A stretch of 64,000 nt of DNA, from positions 31,272,411-31,336,410 of the forward strand of contig OX457026.1 of assembly GCA_949752745.1 (NCBI GenBank), in the 5' to 3' direction. The notes beneath the pieces are model-generated. The model had not been told where the DNA came from. It made no database searches and was given only the letters and a program-made list of their open reading frames with translations. The position numbers and the translations under genes are program-made. Shown piece by piece: positions 20,966 through 32,908 of the stretch (positions are counted from its first letter, which is position 1; every line of letters starts with the position of its first letter). Origin of the DNA: Protula sp. h YS-2021 (Eukaryota; Annelida; Polychaeta; Sabellida; Serpulidae).

Positions 20966-21720
20966 CAGATTTACAAAGAGGATGGCTACATCTGGGGCGC
21001 ACGAACTGCGGGCGTCACCCTTACTACATTAGCCAACGCAGAAAACAAACACAGATAAGTTGATTGAAGATTTAATCTCGCAACTAAGCGAAGTGCAACA
21101 AGTGAATAAGTATCACTGGTGCCCCTACGGGCGCCATAGTCCATGGCGCAACAAGCTGGGGCGCCACTAACATGGTGAGCACCCAGAGGGGGCCATGTCC
21201 CCCCTTTTTGCAGCCACCCGCTGTGGCTGGTGGCCCCGCTGCGTGCCCCAAATTCTTGATGGGCCCGGGCCCATCTGTGCTGTGTGGCCGCCGGCTGGTT
21301 TCGTGCCCCACACTCTTTGTTGTGGGCCCCATCTGGTGCACCGAGAGATGGTGGGGCCACCGCGAGGCTGTGGGGGGCCCCGTGTGTCTGGTGCGCAGGT
21401 GCAGGTCCCCGTGCTGGCCCCAACTGTCGTGATGCCGTAGTCCTGGCCTAGTGACCGTAAGGAGAACGAAACTAACTTCGTAACTAGTGAGATAACAATG
21501 TCCCGGGAGTAGTCTCTTCCTGGAGCTGTTGTGAGAGCGTTCCCCACATGGAGTGGCGATGCCCCATGTCACTACTAAACTACAGTGATCTCTTCTTGTG
21601 TTTGAGAGGCTTCTCTCCTTGCTTGTGGCTCTTTTTGCTCCCCCTCGATATCTGCAAACAGAAACACATGAGTGCTAGGCAGCCGTTGTCGTTGCTCCAG
21701 CGCTAATCTGTTGAGTAGCG
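20966..21720 (-). other. DIRS element 2, GC-rich region where recombinase is expected
   Basis: The region 21117-21440 is strongly GC-rich with several overlapping ORFs that have no recombinase motifs. A short basic stretch on the minus strand near 21650-21590 (Lys/Arg-rich) resembles a recombinase tail in composition only. Confidence 0.45.
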
Positions 21721-23250
21721 GCTACCACGGTGCCGAGGGGTTATCTGGGGTCAGCAGTAGAATTTGGAAACATTTTTCCCTGGCTAGTCTGTCCATCAAG
21801 TAGGGGATTATTGCGTTCGGTGTAAATGCATATAGCACTTCCTGTGACCATGTGCAGCTGAGGGCGTCGTTGTCTACCGCTTCCGGATCCGGACACGGAG
21901 ACACGAACCGTATCAGCTGTTTTGAAAGCCTGGTCACAAATAGGTCCACTTGTGGTGGATCCAGGACCGAATGCTCCACCAACCGCCGAAAACAGCGCCG
22001 ACTTAGCATCCATTCTCTCGGCAGAACCTGCCCTTGTCTGAACGCCGTATCTGCCAGCACATTGAGGTGGCCCGGGATGTGATGTGACAACAACGTGACT
22101 CCACACTTGGTGTGTTGCTTCCATCAACTCCGGCGTCCTCGTTCCCTCTTGTTTCTTTATGTAGCATACCGTGGTGGAGTTGTCTATGAGACACAGTACG
22201 CTCCACTTCTGGAATTTACGCGCCAGCAACTGGAGAGCTTGTTTGACCGCGAGCATATCCATCACATTTATGTGCGTGTTTTGCAACTCTGAAGGCCAGT
22301 TGCCTTGCAATAACATGCCTTCGAAGTGCACTCTCCACCCGCTGTGGGAGGCGTCGGTCTGCATCTGTGTCTCTGGCTGCGGGGCCACAAACCGATCGCC
22401 CGCTGTGTGTTTGACCGGTTTCCCACCACATTAAGCCTGCCCTCGCTTGCTCTGACAGTGTGACCAAACTTTGAGATCCGGGTCCTCGCCGCACTGCTAT
22501 CCGTACCGCTCTTTGAAAGTGTCGGAAATTCAACCGACCTAGGGACACTGTCTTCTCTGTGGCCACCAGTAACCCCAGTATGGTTTCTGCTAGCTGTAGC
22601 GATACTGCTACTTTGACTAGGACCCTTTGCGTCAGCGCCTCCAGTTTTTCCAGCCGAGCGGTCGCGGGCAAGATCAGGCCTCTTACCAAATCGAATTGGT
22701 CTCCTAAGAACACCATCATTTGCTCGGGTTCTACCTCCGATTTTTCCAGGTTGGCCACCGAGCCCAGATCTATGCATTTCTTGATGAGATCAAGCGTCTG
22801 TTGTGCAACCTTTTCCTCAATACCTGCGATGAGCCAATCGTTTAGGTATTGGAAAAGTACCATCTGCCGTCGTCGACCCCATGCCTTTAGCGGACGCATC
22901 GTCTTGTCGAAAATCTACGGGGCCGGTGAGAGGCCGAACGGCAGGGCCCTGTACCACTTCTTCTCTCCCACCTGGAAGCAGAGGTATTTGCGGTGCTGGG
23001 GTCTCATGGGTAGGTGGAGATAGGCATCTGATAGGTCTATTGAAGTGACTCACATGCCCGTCTCCACCGCCTTCCTTATGTATTGACATGTGTCCATTTT
23101 GAACGTTGGCGTGACTAGCATTTCGTTCAGGGACTTAGGTCTCTTATCATGCCCCAACCGCGAGTCGTTTTGGGCCGAAGAAACAGCCCTGAAAAAGCCC
23201 TTGTGGTTCTCCGGCACCTCTTCTATTGCATTTTTCTCCCCAACTGATTG
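21721..23250 (-). pseudogene. reverse transcriptase and RNase H, DIRS element 2
   Basis: RT segments on the minus strand: DLSDAYLHLPM near 23030, CFQVGEKKWYRALPFGLSPA near 22950, then the box QYLNDWLIAG near 22850-22820. The second catalytic position is Asn instead of Asp (YLND, not YLDD). A TAG near 22917 interrupts the frame before the box. RNase H follows in 22388-21741 (QTDASHSGWRVHFEG, LCLIDNSTTVCYI), then the linker with RFVSPCPDPEAVDNDAL. RT and RNase H lie in different frames. The active-site change and stops make it inactive as read. Confidence 0.9.
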
Positions 23251-24402
23251 TCAACTGTGTTTGCTGTGGCCTCTCCCAGGAAAAACACCAGTGATCGGGT
23301 GTCTCTGGGTTGGCCCGTAGCTAGACGTCTGAGGTGGTGCCGATTGGGTGCGCAGTACCGCGGGTCCCCTGGAACATCCCCGGTATGACCTGTGTAGGCG
23401 CGGTGTGCCTGCCGTGTATCCGTCTTGGAGCGCCCTGTTTTGCAGGTCCTGACCATGTCTGCCTTTCAGTTCTGCCAACAGCTGTGTTTCTTGCAGATAC
23501 GTGGCTTGGCGTAATTAAAACAGTTTGTCTTGGGCAAGGCGGTATCGCTGCAAAATGTTGTCCCTGCGTAGTTGTATGACAAGCCAGAAGCTAGCGAAGC
23601 TAGACACGTGCCTTGTTTGACAGGAGGCAGAAGTCTAGCTTCACTAGGTCTTTGGTGCACTTAACCAGGCAAGCCACCAGTTTGCTGACTACTCCAGTGT
23701 CTGGGCCCGATAAGCTATTGACCAGCGTCTGGTTCACGTACTCGATGAACGACAAGATTCGCAGGCTGGCCCTGGATACACACTCAAAATGTGCCATGTC
23801 TTGTCCTTGTCATCCGTTCTGACTTGTGGCAACCACGGAGGGTCCTGTTTCGGGAAACTTTGGTAACCCTCAGCTTGGAAGATAGGTGCATTTTCCCAAA
23901 GTCCAGGGCCCGACCGTAGTTAGAGTCCTTTTCCTGGAATTCCTCCGAAGATGACGCAGTGATGCCGTCGCTCTCTCGTGATGGGCTGACGTCCGTATCG
24001 GATAAGTGTAAGCGCTTGGATACCTCACGTCTCTCCCAGTCGCGTGGGTGGTTCCACTTCCTGGGCGTGCGCAGTAGGTCCCCACACTCAGGATATTTAA
24101 AAGATGACGCTTACACCTGTCCCCTTGCCTGACTGCTCCTGCTGTCCCTATCACATCGATGACTTTAGTCCCGGGCCCGGAGAGTGTGGGTGTGGTCGGG
24201 AGGAGGTGGAGCTGCTGTCCGTGTCGTAATTGGATGAGCTGTAGCCCTGTCTTCGTTTCATGTGACTGTACAGCTTTTGCAGTGGTGGGGGTGTGCACTT
24301 TCTAAGACCCCGCGATTCTGAGCTGTCCCTGGAGGAACAAGATGGTTGCCGGCGCGACTTCTTGGGCTAGTGGCTGTCATCACGTTTTCTCTCTCGGTCC
24401 CT

Positions 24403-24482
<80 letters not shown>

Positions 24483-25378
24483 GCTCTGCTCTGATTGGAT
24501 CCTCACGGACTGCGGGCCCCTCTTTTGTGTCGGGTGCTGCTGTGGGGGCATGGCGCGCTGCGGGGTCGATGATGGTTGTGGGATCATCAGCCGATCCGAG
24601 GCCTCCGGCCATGATGGGCCCCCATAGTCGCGCTGTGTGTGGAGCTCTTCGGGACTATCGTGACTTGTGGTGCCTCCACACCTTCCTCCGCGTCCGGTGG
24701 TCTAGAAATAGCGCATGGCGCCGCTGAGCGTGTGTGCACGGCCTCGAGCTGTTGTTGGAACAGTTAAGCTTGTTCTTGCAGCGCTCTCTTAACGACTGCC
24801 TCTATATCCAGATGCGGGGTCAATACAAACTGTCCCCCGTGGGCCCTCGGCGCGATGACAAATGTGCTAGGCGGGGTGCCAGGCTTGGGGCCTGTGTTCC
24901 CCTCGGCGTTTGAGATGTAGGAATATCCTGGGTAGGCACGTCAACTTGACCCGGGTCCTGGAGGCTGAGGGGCGTGATGGTAGCCTTGCTTTCCGCCGAC
25001 TCCTCGATGGAGATGAGGGAGCCCCGTTTGGTGGAACTGTCCCAGCTCCTGTGCGAATGCTTACGTGACGGGGACTTCTTGCTTTCAAAATCTGACATGT
25101 CTATCGCCTGTGGAGACGATATCTCATCACGTAGCGGTGTGCCTGCCTCCGGTTGTTGATTCCTGGGCCGGGGTACCTGTTGACATGTTCTGCAATTTCC
25201 TAAGTCGTTGTCTATTACTATTCTTCCACTGTTTCTTTAGATGTGCGCAGGTATGACACGTCACAACGGCATCACATTCTGGCTTGCCGAACCTGACAAC
25301 ACAATCCTGACAGTAGCTATGGGAATCGTCTTTCAAGCCCTGGTGTCCGCAGCGTTCTTTCCTCACCACGCAGGCCAC
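23251..25378 (-). pseudogene. gag-like region, DIRS element 2
   Basis: Broken minus-strand ORFs upstream of the RT. The first (25378-25127) has a Cys-rich cluster (CGHQG, YCQDC, CDAVVTCHTCAHL) at the same relative place as the cluster in element 1. A pure CT/GA microsatellite (24405-24479) inside it is read as a long Arg-Glu run. Ser/Pro- and charge-rich segments fill the remainder. Gag identity is inferred from position and the shared cluster. Confidence 0.62.
24405..24479. repeat. (CT)n microsatellite
   Basis: About 37 CT units inside the gag-like region of DIRS element 2. Long Arg-Glu ORFs on the minus strand are its translation. Confidence 0.97.
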
Positions 25379-26213
25379 TCATCGATGTAACACACGAGGA
25401 AATTGCTTTTTTGTAGGTCTGCTAGGCGGCGCCCACACCACCAGGTTGGGACCCCTGGCATTAATTTCGTGGCGCCCAAAAGTGGGGCCACCGAAGCACT
25501 GTTGGCCCTTTCGCGCTAGAACGTGGGTCCCAAGCACCTGCTACTTTCAAGCGCGGGAAGGCGCCCGCAACCAACTTCCTAAATTCTCTAAAGTTACCGA
25601 CCTGAGAGCCGCCAGCTACGGCTGTAAAGTACGTAGAGAGGTAACTACCTACGCTGAGCTCAACAGGAGATCGCAGCAACGAAACAAACGACAGAAAATC
25701 TAGGCAGGCTGCGGGCGCATTCCCGCTCAAAAACCAACTGCCAGTAACTACACTGATTTTAGCAACTGTGAGGTTCTGGCTGCGAGAGGTGGCTGTCCAC
25801 GGAATCTACGTAACTATAGCTCGGAGGAGTTCTGCTCTCGAAACCAGCATTAGTGTGTACACCTCTGCAGTGAGAGCGTAGTTCTGGGCACTGCGTTCAA
25901 AATTGACCCTAGATCCGACCATGCCGTAACTCGTTATTCAATTTTAATGATCGTTACAGAGTCTTTGGTTCGTGTGAAATGCTAGAAGGTGATAGAGACG
26001 CAACTGCATTAAAAACAAGACTTACCGATCACCAGTTATCGCTCCGATAAAGGTCCAGATCCGTCAAGCCATTGAACCGATCGGGCCCTGATAACAGCTA
26101 CACGTCGTTGGTGTTCCCCGGAAACTTCTACTGGAATCCTTTCCCCGTCACCCTCAGAAGATCTGGGTTTAGGTCCTAAAAGTCAGAAGTTTCCACACCT
26201 AGACTGTTTGTTT

Positions 26214-26424
26214 TGGGCGTAAGGATGAAAAGTGGCGTTAGTGGCGAAACCTGGGGGTTACTTACAGAGGAAAGCACCAGGCAGTTAAGTAAATTTCAAG
26301 AATAGGAGACCCTCGCTTAGTTTGAGTTATCCAATTCTATGAGTTTACGGGCGAGAAAACATATGGATGATACAAGCGTCGGGTCTATCCAACGGCAGCT
26401 ATAAGTCATTTGCATGAACAAAAT
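26214..26424. repeat. DIRS element 2 inverted terminal repeat (element 5' end)
   Basis: Reverse complement of the left repeat at 20579-20830, with many substitutions. It ends near 26424. Confidence 0.88.
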
Positions 26425-26789
26425 GGCATATTAACATATTTAAATATGTTATGTCATGACATATTACAACTGTTGGGATCGTATTTTGATATTTTTATGT
26501 GTGAGTCGCTCGAATAAGAAGACGAATGATAACGCAAGAGCAGTGTCTAATTTCTATACTACTTTATTTACACTCCACTGTTTTCCAGACTAGCACACAT
26601 CAAAACGCAACGACTCCAAACCCAAAACCAAAGTCAATTCTTTTCTCTCAGAACTTTCTTTTTCTTACTCGGATTCTCATTCTAGGGTGGCGTGATATTG
26701 TTTCGCCCTTTCATTCACATGGGTGGGAGCGCAATACCACCACCACCCAGTTTAACATCGGGAGGCGGAATCATGAGGGAGAGAGCAAA

Positions 26790-27205
26790 CCGTCTCACCA
26801 GGTGGGGGTGAACACACAAGCACGTGCTCTTTGTTTACCAACACACCATGGGGGAGGAGGGGGGAGCAAACCGTCTGACCATGCTAGGGGAGAGTTACAC
26901 ATTCACTCGCCACCAAACAGCAAGGTGGGAGCGTGGAGCTTCATCTCTCCAGCACACAGCAAAGTGGGGAAGCGAAGCTGTGCCTCGCCACCAGTGCTAG
27001 GTGGGGCGTACACTCACATCACCTCACCACCATACAGCAAAGTGGGAGAGAGCTGCCACGCCTCGCCACCAAAGTGCAAGGTGGGGGCGTGTACCAGCAT
27101 CGCCACCACACCGAAAAGTGGGGGAAAGCAGCCACACCTCGCCACCACAAACAAGGTGGGGGCGAACTGCTTTACTTCACCAACCATGCAGAGACGTGGG
27201 GACGT
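26790..27205. repeat. degenerate minisatellite of about 45 bp, with CACC/GGTGGG words
   Basis: About nine degenerate units, each with a CACCA-type start and a following CAAGGTGGG or AAAGTGGG, for example CCACCAAACAGCAAGGTGGG. CACC and GGTG words within a unit are complementary, so single strands could fold. The 239-codon plus-strand ORF across 26526-27245 is carried by this repeat and is not called as a gene. Confidence 0.8.
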
Positions 27206-27285
27206 GTGCATACAAGCATTGGCAATTAAATTACTGACAAATTAATTCCCAAAATATCAAGCCAACAACTCTTCCCTTGCCAAAA

Positions 27286-27319
27286 TGAAAACTGCATCAT
27301 TGATAATGCAGTTTTCATA
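27286..27319. other. perfect 13-bp hairpin
   Basis: ATGAAAACTGCAT and ATGCAGTTTTCAT are perfect inverted arms around an 8-base loop. It is a short isolated hairpin without a terminator-like T tract; function unknown. Confidence 0.8.
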
Positions 27320-28735
27320 TCAATACATCAAATAAAATATAAAATAATAAATATGCATGCATATATATGTATAGTATTTTGGTTTATGTTGTAAAAGAAG
27401 AAAAGCTTTCTAGAAACCATGATTGTGTCTAAAATTAATTGAATGTCGTTACTCTTCATAAAACAGGCCTAGCAACAGCTTAATAAATCAGTCCTGGTAT
27501 TTGTGTATCGCATTTGGCTGCCGATGTTCTTTGGCACGGCAACTGTTCAAACCCAGAGTAACAGATTTCAAACAGTGAATAGCTGTTTCTCTCAAACATC
27601 TTAAGTGTAGATTTAACAGACCCGTTGCACTACTTTGACTTGCAAGTTTGCAAGAAAAAATTACTGAACAATTTTTTATACACCAAACAAATTTGTTCTG
27701 TGTCAGATGTATATAATACAACAAACTATCATAAAATATTTATATAACAAGGCACCGGTCTAAAAGACTTATGATAAAAGCTTACAATCACAAAGAAAGC
27801 GGGCTACATTTAGCTTAGGAAGCACAAATGCGAAAACATCTGTATCTATTAACGTACTTTTTTGTACCGCGAGGTTTGTGCTCAATCCACATGTTGATAC
27901 TTTTCGCAAATAACTAAGAGTCACAATATTCATTGTTGAATGTGAGTAAAAATGTTCGTAATATTGCAATAAATATTTTTACTCCAAACAAAGTATAATT
28001 AATAATTAACTGATGCAACATATTAAAGAAATAAAAGTGATATTAAAACTGTAGTAAAATAATAAGATAGGCAGAATCATCGTCATAACGCCACATAAAA
28101 CAATTTATATCATTCTATTTCAATACCAAAAAGCACCTCTAAGGATAGTCTCAGTATGCGCCAATGTATTTCCTTTCGGCTGCAGTTACAAATTTTCAAA
28201 ACATCAATACATCTACCGCACTAGGCACATTGACATTACAAAAATGACTTCTACTGCAATATGAGGTAAGCACGCTGTTTTTATATACGTACCATGTAAT
28301 GTTCTAAACACGCATGAATTCGAAGATTACACAATAGCTAAATATTACAAAATATACATTTTGAAACTGTGGCACAAGGCTTCCCGCAGTTGACTCGTAG
28401 AAATGCAAGTATGTTTTCTTTTAACATCAATAGTAATATATATAAAATGTATTGCCACAATTAATCTACAAATAGAAATATCGTTTATAATAAATTTTAT
28501 GACAGTATGCAATCCATCGTCTAAGTTTTTTTAACACTTCTTAAACGGACCAAGCTATACAGTGACATGAGACGTGTATTTCATACGGCGAAAATCTTAA
28601 TTGAAACCCTAGTAAAAATTGTACTTATGTATTATCTGGTAGCAAGACATCAGGTTTGAATTTTTAGAGATTTATGTTACGTTATACCCTAGCAGATTAA
28701 CGAAAATATGACATATAATTAAAATAAAATTTAAC
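27320..28735. other. AT-rich intergenic sequence, no gene seen
   Basis: Lies beyond the last reading frame of the gypsy-type element. A 3' LTR was expected here, but no match to the flank at 38075-39700 was found by eye. Confidence 0.5.
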
Positions 28736-29314
28736 TTAGAATTTTGGTACATTTGGTCGAAGTGATTTCCACTGCGAAAAAAATCTGGAAAGAATTTTGA
28801 TGATTTCGCTGTTCGGTAAGGTCGGTTGGAATGCCCTCATTACCTCCACAACATGGGGAAAATGAATTTTGTATTCACTAACACATGCTGATGGACTGTT
28901 ACAATGTAGTTTTGCGAAAGGACGCACAGTGATCTTGTCTGGATTTCTTGCCTGCCGTTTAGCGGAAGGCTCTTCTTAAATTGATCGACAACTTGTTGGC
29001 GTTGGTCTTTTCAGTAAATACGGTGGATTTGTGGGTGAAATAGGTTTGGCGAAGTGCGTAGTGGACCAATTAAGTGTGTCCAAACATATAGTTTGGAACG
29101 GAGACCCATTCATTACTATTTCATTACCATGCGCGATGGCAAAAGCAGAAGACTATGAAACGGATTTTCTTTCTGTCTCCTCAATCAAAATGGGTTGACT
29201 GTCAGATATCACTTGTCCCGAATTTTTGGCAACGAACTCGGCAAAATCAAGTCCTGTTTTTTCATGCACTTGTTTCAGAAATAATTCGCACAACGTGCTG
29301 TTAACAGCAGACAT
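28736..29314 (-). pseudogene. accessory ORF 2 of the gypsy-type element, unknown function
   Basis: From an ATG at 29314-29312 one frame runs 193 codons to the stop at 28736-28738, interrupted only by TAG at 29155-29153 and TAA at 28978-28976. The N-terminal part has an amphipathic look (STLCELFLKQVHEKTGLDFA). The C-terminal part is basic (SQWKSLRPNVPKF). It lies 107 bp after accessory ORF 1, in the place where complex retroviruses hold accessory genes. No family was recognised. An alternative is that it is chance open sequence, but one frame with just two stops over 579 bases of AT-rich DNA argues for former coding. Confidence 0.5.
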
Positions 29315-29420
29315 TTTTTACAGTTTCAAATTTGAAGGAATTAAATGCTTAAAGTGTATGTAGTACATTTCTAACAGTCTCACTTAAACAAGGAAAACAT
29401 AAAGGTTTCAAACCGTTGAG

Positions 29421-30295
29421 TTACGAAACATAATTGTTTAACAAGTCCAATGTTTCAGAAGGATTGTCCGTTTTTATCCGCACAACATATTTGTTACTTT
29501 CTTTATCTAAGTGCATACTAAAGTATTGCATATTGTACAATAAAAATTTCGTAAACTTTTGCCATTTTTCCTCCTGTCGATCAGAAACTTGCAAGTTATT
29601 ATAATAAACGCCATTTCTTTTCTGAAATTTTGTCAACTGGTGTCGGAAGATGGCTGATGCGGGGATATATAGGCCTTGCAGGAGCCGTGGGGGAAGTGTT
29701 CCCTACCGCTTCCAAGGGGATGGTATATCCGGTCGGATGGAGACAGAGTTTTCGATGCGCGTGGCTATACAAAAAGTACCGTTATCATACTCTAGATTAA
29801 TCTGCACTGAGTGCAATTTTTGAACCGTCCAAGCCACATGCAGAGGTACAGTTTTTCTTGAAGGTAGGAGGAAGGTACTTTGAGTTGGCCAACCACTTAA
29901 AGTTACCACTACTGAGTCAGAGTTCCAAGTAAAAAATAAAAGTTTCCATGTAATTTTAGGTCGGAGAGGCTGTTCCAGATCTTGTACGGCCAAGTTATAG
30001 ACTTTTGTTGAGACGTTAACCAGTGGAAAACGGCAAGCATTATTGTCTGGCGAAATAACCACAGAGTAGGCCTCAATAGGCTTGTGCTTAGATTGTTCCA
30101 GGTACCATTGACATCATTTAACCAACCCTTTTACTCCAAAAGAAAGCATACACAAAAGATTATTACCACAGGGGCCATCCAAGTATATTCAGGTCCTACA
30201 GATGCTTCAGAAGTGACATTAGGACTTTTTGTTGTAGTCCCCGGAATTAAAATGTCTCGTAAATTAATTGATTTGACTTTTGAAATTTGAGCCAT
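29421..30295 (-). pseudogene. accessory ORF 1 of the gypsy-type element, membrane-anchored protein
   Basis: An ATG at 30295-30293 opens a short segment (to a stop at 30131-30133) with a cytosolic-looking N-terminus of about 40 residues and a hydrophobic helix (APVVIIFCVCFLL). After a frame change the next segment (from about 30110 to 29703) is rich in beta-type and hydrophilic residues with possible N-glycosylation sites (NVS, NGT). An in-frame TAG leads into a third segment ending at 29421. The plan (short tail, one helix, large outer part) suggests a type II membrane protein. It lies directly after env in the same orientation. No family was recognised. Confidence 0.55.
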
Positions 30296-30329
30296 GGTCG
30301 TAAGGGTAATTCAGTGTAATCTTCGGATG

Positions 30330-32213
30330 TGATAATAATTATAAATATTTAGAATTATGCTACCGACAGAAAGAACAAAAACAATTCCACTCACACTCTG
30401 TATATAGTAACTATTACTGTGCTGGGCATACCATATGGGAGACTGTCTTTCGTTAAAAACTTTGCGAGAATCTCATCTTCTTCCGTAAGGCTTTGAAGAG
30501 ACTCATTTAAGTTTAAAGAAATAGTTTCATCTTTTAATTTATGACTTGATAATTCTAGGTCTTTGTCAAAGTGGCTTTCAAGTAATGCGAGCATCACACC
30601 GATATTAAAGGGAAAACGAAAAGTTTCAGAATGGGTACTGTTAATTGCACAGACCGATATGTCGGGGGGGGGGGGCAAACAAAATGTTTTACCGCTCAAA
30701 CTACATTCGCACTTACGCTTAACAACACATAAGGTGCAGGATGGAGTCTGAACTGGGGCCTTTCTATGACAATCCTCGGTCCATATTAAATCATTTGTAG
30801 AAACAAAGAGAGAAGAATTTTTCAGATCTAGAATGTAAGAATACAGTTCCTGTGTAGGTGGCATCAATGTAAATTGGCAAAGACTCTTTATGACTGGGGT
30901 TTCATCAAAGAATATTGCAGCTGTGCACGTCCACATGTTTCATTTCTTTGCTAAAAATATGGTCGGACATATTTTATACGAGCTTCCATAGCATGCCTCA
31001 ATCTCTTTAATGTTTGGTTCAATAAAATATTGACCGTCAGCCGAAATTCCAAAATAAGGAACAACCTGGGCTAAAGTTTTTGCCGTGGTGTTTGAATGAA
31101 GGGACACTGGTATTGCATGAACCGAAAACACTTTAAATTTTACACTTATTTCTTCGAGGGGGATTCTTAGCTGTAGATATAGAAATGAGTCGGACCTGAC
31201 TGAAATGATATTGACGGATTGGTAATAATGATCTAGACTTGTATGCACTAACCGAAACATGGGATAATCGCGCTGCGAAGGTTTTTGAAATAAAACTCAG
31301 TGTGTTTTTAATATCACGAGTATCTACAAGATAGGGAGATATGTATCCGTCACGCAGACATTCGAGGACTAGATTAAAACTTTTAGCATCAACCAAAAGA
31401 ATAGAAAGCATGTGACAGCGCACATTCAAACCATGAAAATATGCATTGAATAACTGCGAACGTTGAAAAGTCACTACCAGACGTTTCAAGGCGGCATTCA
31501 AGACGTTAAATCCTCTGTGAAGTTCGAAGTATGCGTTGCTCTGAGCCTGTTCTAAGTCCATCGTGGCATTTATTGCTCTCCAGAGGTTGGTCTATCGGAG
31601 GTTCATGAATGTTTGATACGATTCGAGAGTGTGCGTTTGGTGATGCATAACGTTAGTCGCTTCATTCATCTTTTGTTCAATTGCCTCAATGTGCTCGGCT
31701 AAAATGTTAACATCGTTGACATTGGAAGTGCCAGCTACACCCTTCAAAATTTCGCCAATAAGTCAAACAATCCCCTCTTCTTGCGGTTTCTAGTATCAAG
31801 CCACAAAAGTTGTTGAAGAGTAGCATTTTGAGTAAAAGCTACCTGTTCTAGACGATTTTGGAGTTCGTAATACATTTGAAGCGTATGGTTACGTGCCTTG
31901 CAAGGAAATTGAATACTGGAAAAATCGTCTGCAGTCCCATCCATCGCCGTTTCATTACATGAATATTACATGAATATAAGTTTTTGTTCGGTATATTCAA
32001 TGTCTGTGGCAAACGTACAGCAATACTATGATACCAGTAGTTGGTTGTCATGTCAAAGGGTAGAAACTTCTCAAAAGCAACGCCGTAATTCGGGCGTATG
32101 ATAACGTTGTCTCTGATTCTATGTATAACTTTGATTCCCTTTGTAAAGTGAATTGTGAATACAGCCCAAAGGCCTATGAAAACGACTGCTCCTATCCTGC
32201 GAGTAGAGTTCAT
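30330..32213 (-). pseudogene. env: envelope-like fusion glycoprotein of the gypsy-type element
   Basis: The minus-strand ATG at 32213-32211 starts a hydrophobic signal-like stretch (GAVVFIGLWAVFTIHF). Further on is a furin-type cleavage site RNRKKR at about 31791-31774, directly followed by a hydrophobic GLFDLL segment, then heptad-rich sequence (ILAEHIEAIEQKMNEATNV). A Cys-rich segment (CTLCVVKRKCEC near 30700) and a C-terminal transmembrane helix (GIVFVLSVGSIIL near 30360) complete the layout of a class I fusion protein. The cleavage site plus downstream layout resembles insect errantivirus Env and baculovirus F proteins (inference). Frame changes and stops break it at several places, including right after the cleavage region. 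Confidence 0.75.
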
Positions 32214-32411
32214 TCTAGTAGCTTTAGGTAATAACACGTGGAGCAACTCTCCTTATTTCAGACTGCACTGGTCTACAGAGGTCCAAGTTAAACGAGTTCA
32301 AGCAATGACACGCGCCTATCCTTAGTGATTTACCATTTGCTCAAAGATAATTCCTTGTAAAATAGTTCTTGAACTTAGTTCGTGCCAACTTAATAGTTTT
32401 TATGCAGCTGC

Positions 32412-32768
32412 CTATGGCACAAGTTCTAAGTTGATAATGCCCCTTTTACTCAGACGTAGCAAAAAATAGTGATGTATGTTTCGGGGTGAAGGGAGGGAGA
32501 AGAGGGTAGTGGTGAAGTTGAATATTAATGAAGTGATATAGAGGTGTGTGAGATGAAGTAGGGGAAACGTAGCTACTGATAGTTGGAGGGGGAGAAGGGA
32601 GGGGGAGGAGGGGGATGTTGGTGGTGAAGTTTGGCGGTAAAGAGAGGGCGAGGCAAGCGTAATTTGTTTGTCCTTATTTTGAGTTGTAGAGAGGAGGCGA
32701 ATTAGCATTCTTTCTATTTTAGTGCTTAACTCTGGAGGTTTCGGGGTGATCAGTTCCGCCACCACCAT
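32412..32768 (-). other. 118-codon ORF between pol and env, doubtful
   Basis: An open frame with ATG at 32768, rich in Pro, Ser, Thr and Leu. The DNA is strongly polypurine on the plus strand (32478-32700), and such bias keeps frames open by chance. It may be a spacer of the gypsy-type element. No function is proposed. Confidence 0.25.
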
Positions 32769-32908
32769 AGCGCACTTTCCTATGTTCCGGCAACAAAAGT
32801 AAAATGAATCCTCTAAATTCAGAACAACATAAACTCTTACAATATGACTAATAAGCTTGCACCCTCAATTGAACTTAGCACCTTTCTTCATATGAATATA
32901 TGCTGATG

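Larger units (their letters stand above)
20579..26424 (-). mobile_element. DIRS-like retrotransposon, element 2 (recombinase missing)
   Basis: A 5.85-kb element between gene A and gene B, on the minus strand. It has inverted ends (about 20579-20830 and 26214-26424), an internal complementary region (about 20880-20965), a gag-like region with a Cys cluster, an RT with a changed active site, and RNase H. Only about 0.75 kb lies between the RNase H/linker and the internal region, too short for the roughly 400-residue recombinase, and none is recognisable. Its protein sequences clearly differ from element 1, so it is another family. It could move only with enzyme supplied in trans. Confidence 0.88.

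Noticed and set aside
20986..21572. Overlapping ORFs of 126-162 codons on the minus strand
   Set aside because: GC-rich sequence keeps all frames open; no recombinase or other domain motif is present.
26526..27245. 239-codon plus-strand ORF
   Set aside because: The frame lies mostly in a degenerate minisatellite; the repeated peptide follows the DNA repeat and no domain is visible.
27320..28735. 3' LTR of the gypsy-type element
   Set aside because: No similarity to the sequence upstream of gag (38075-39700) could be found by eye, nor TG/CA ends; a computed dot plot would be needed.
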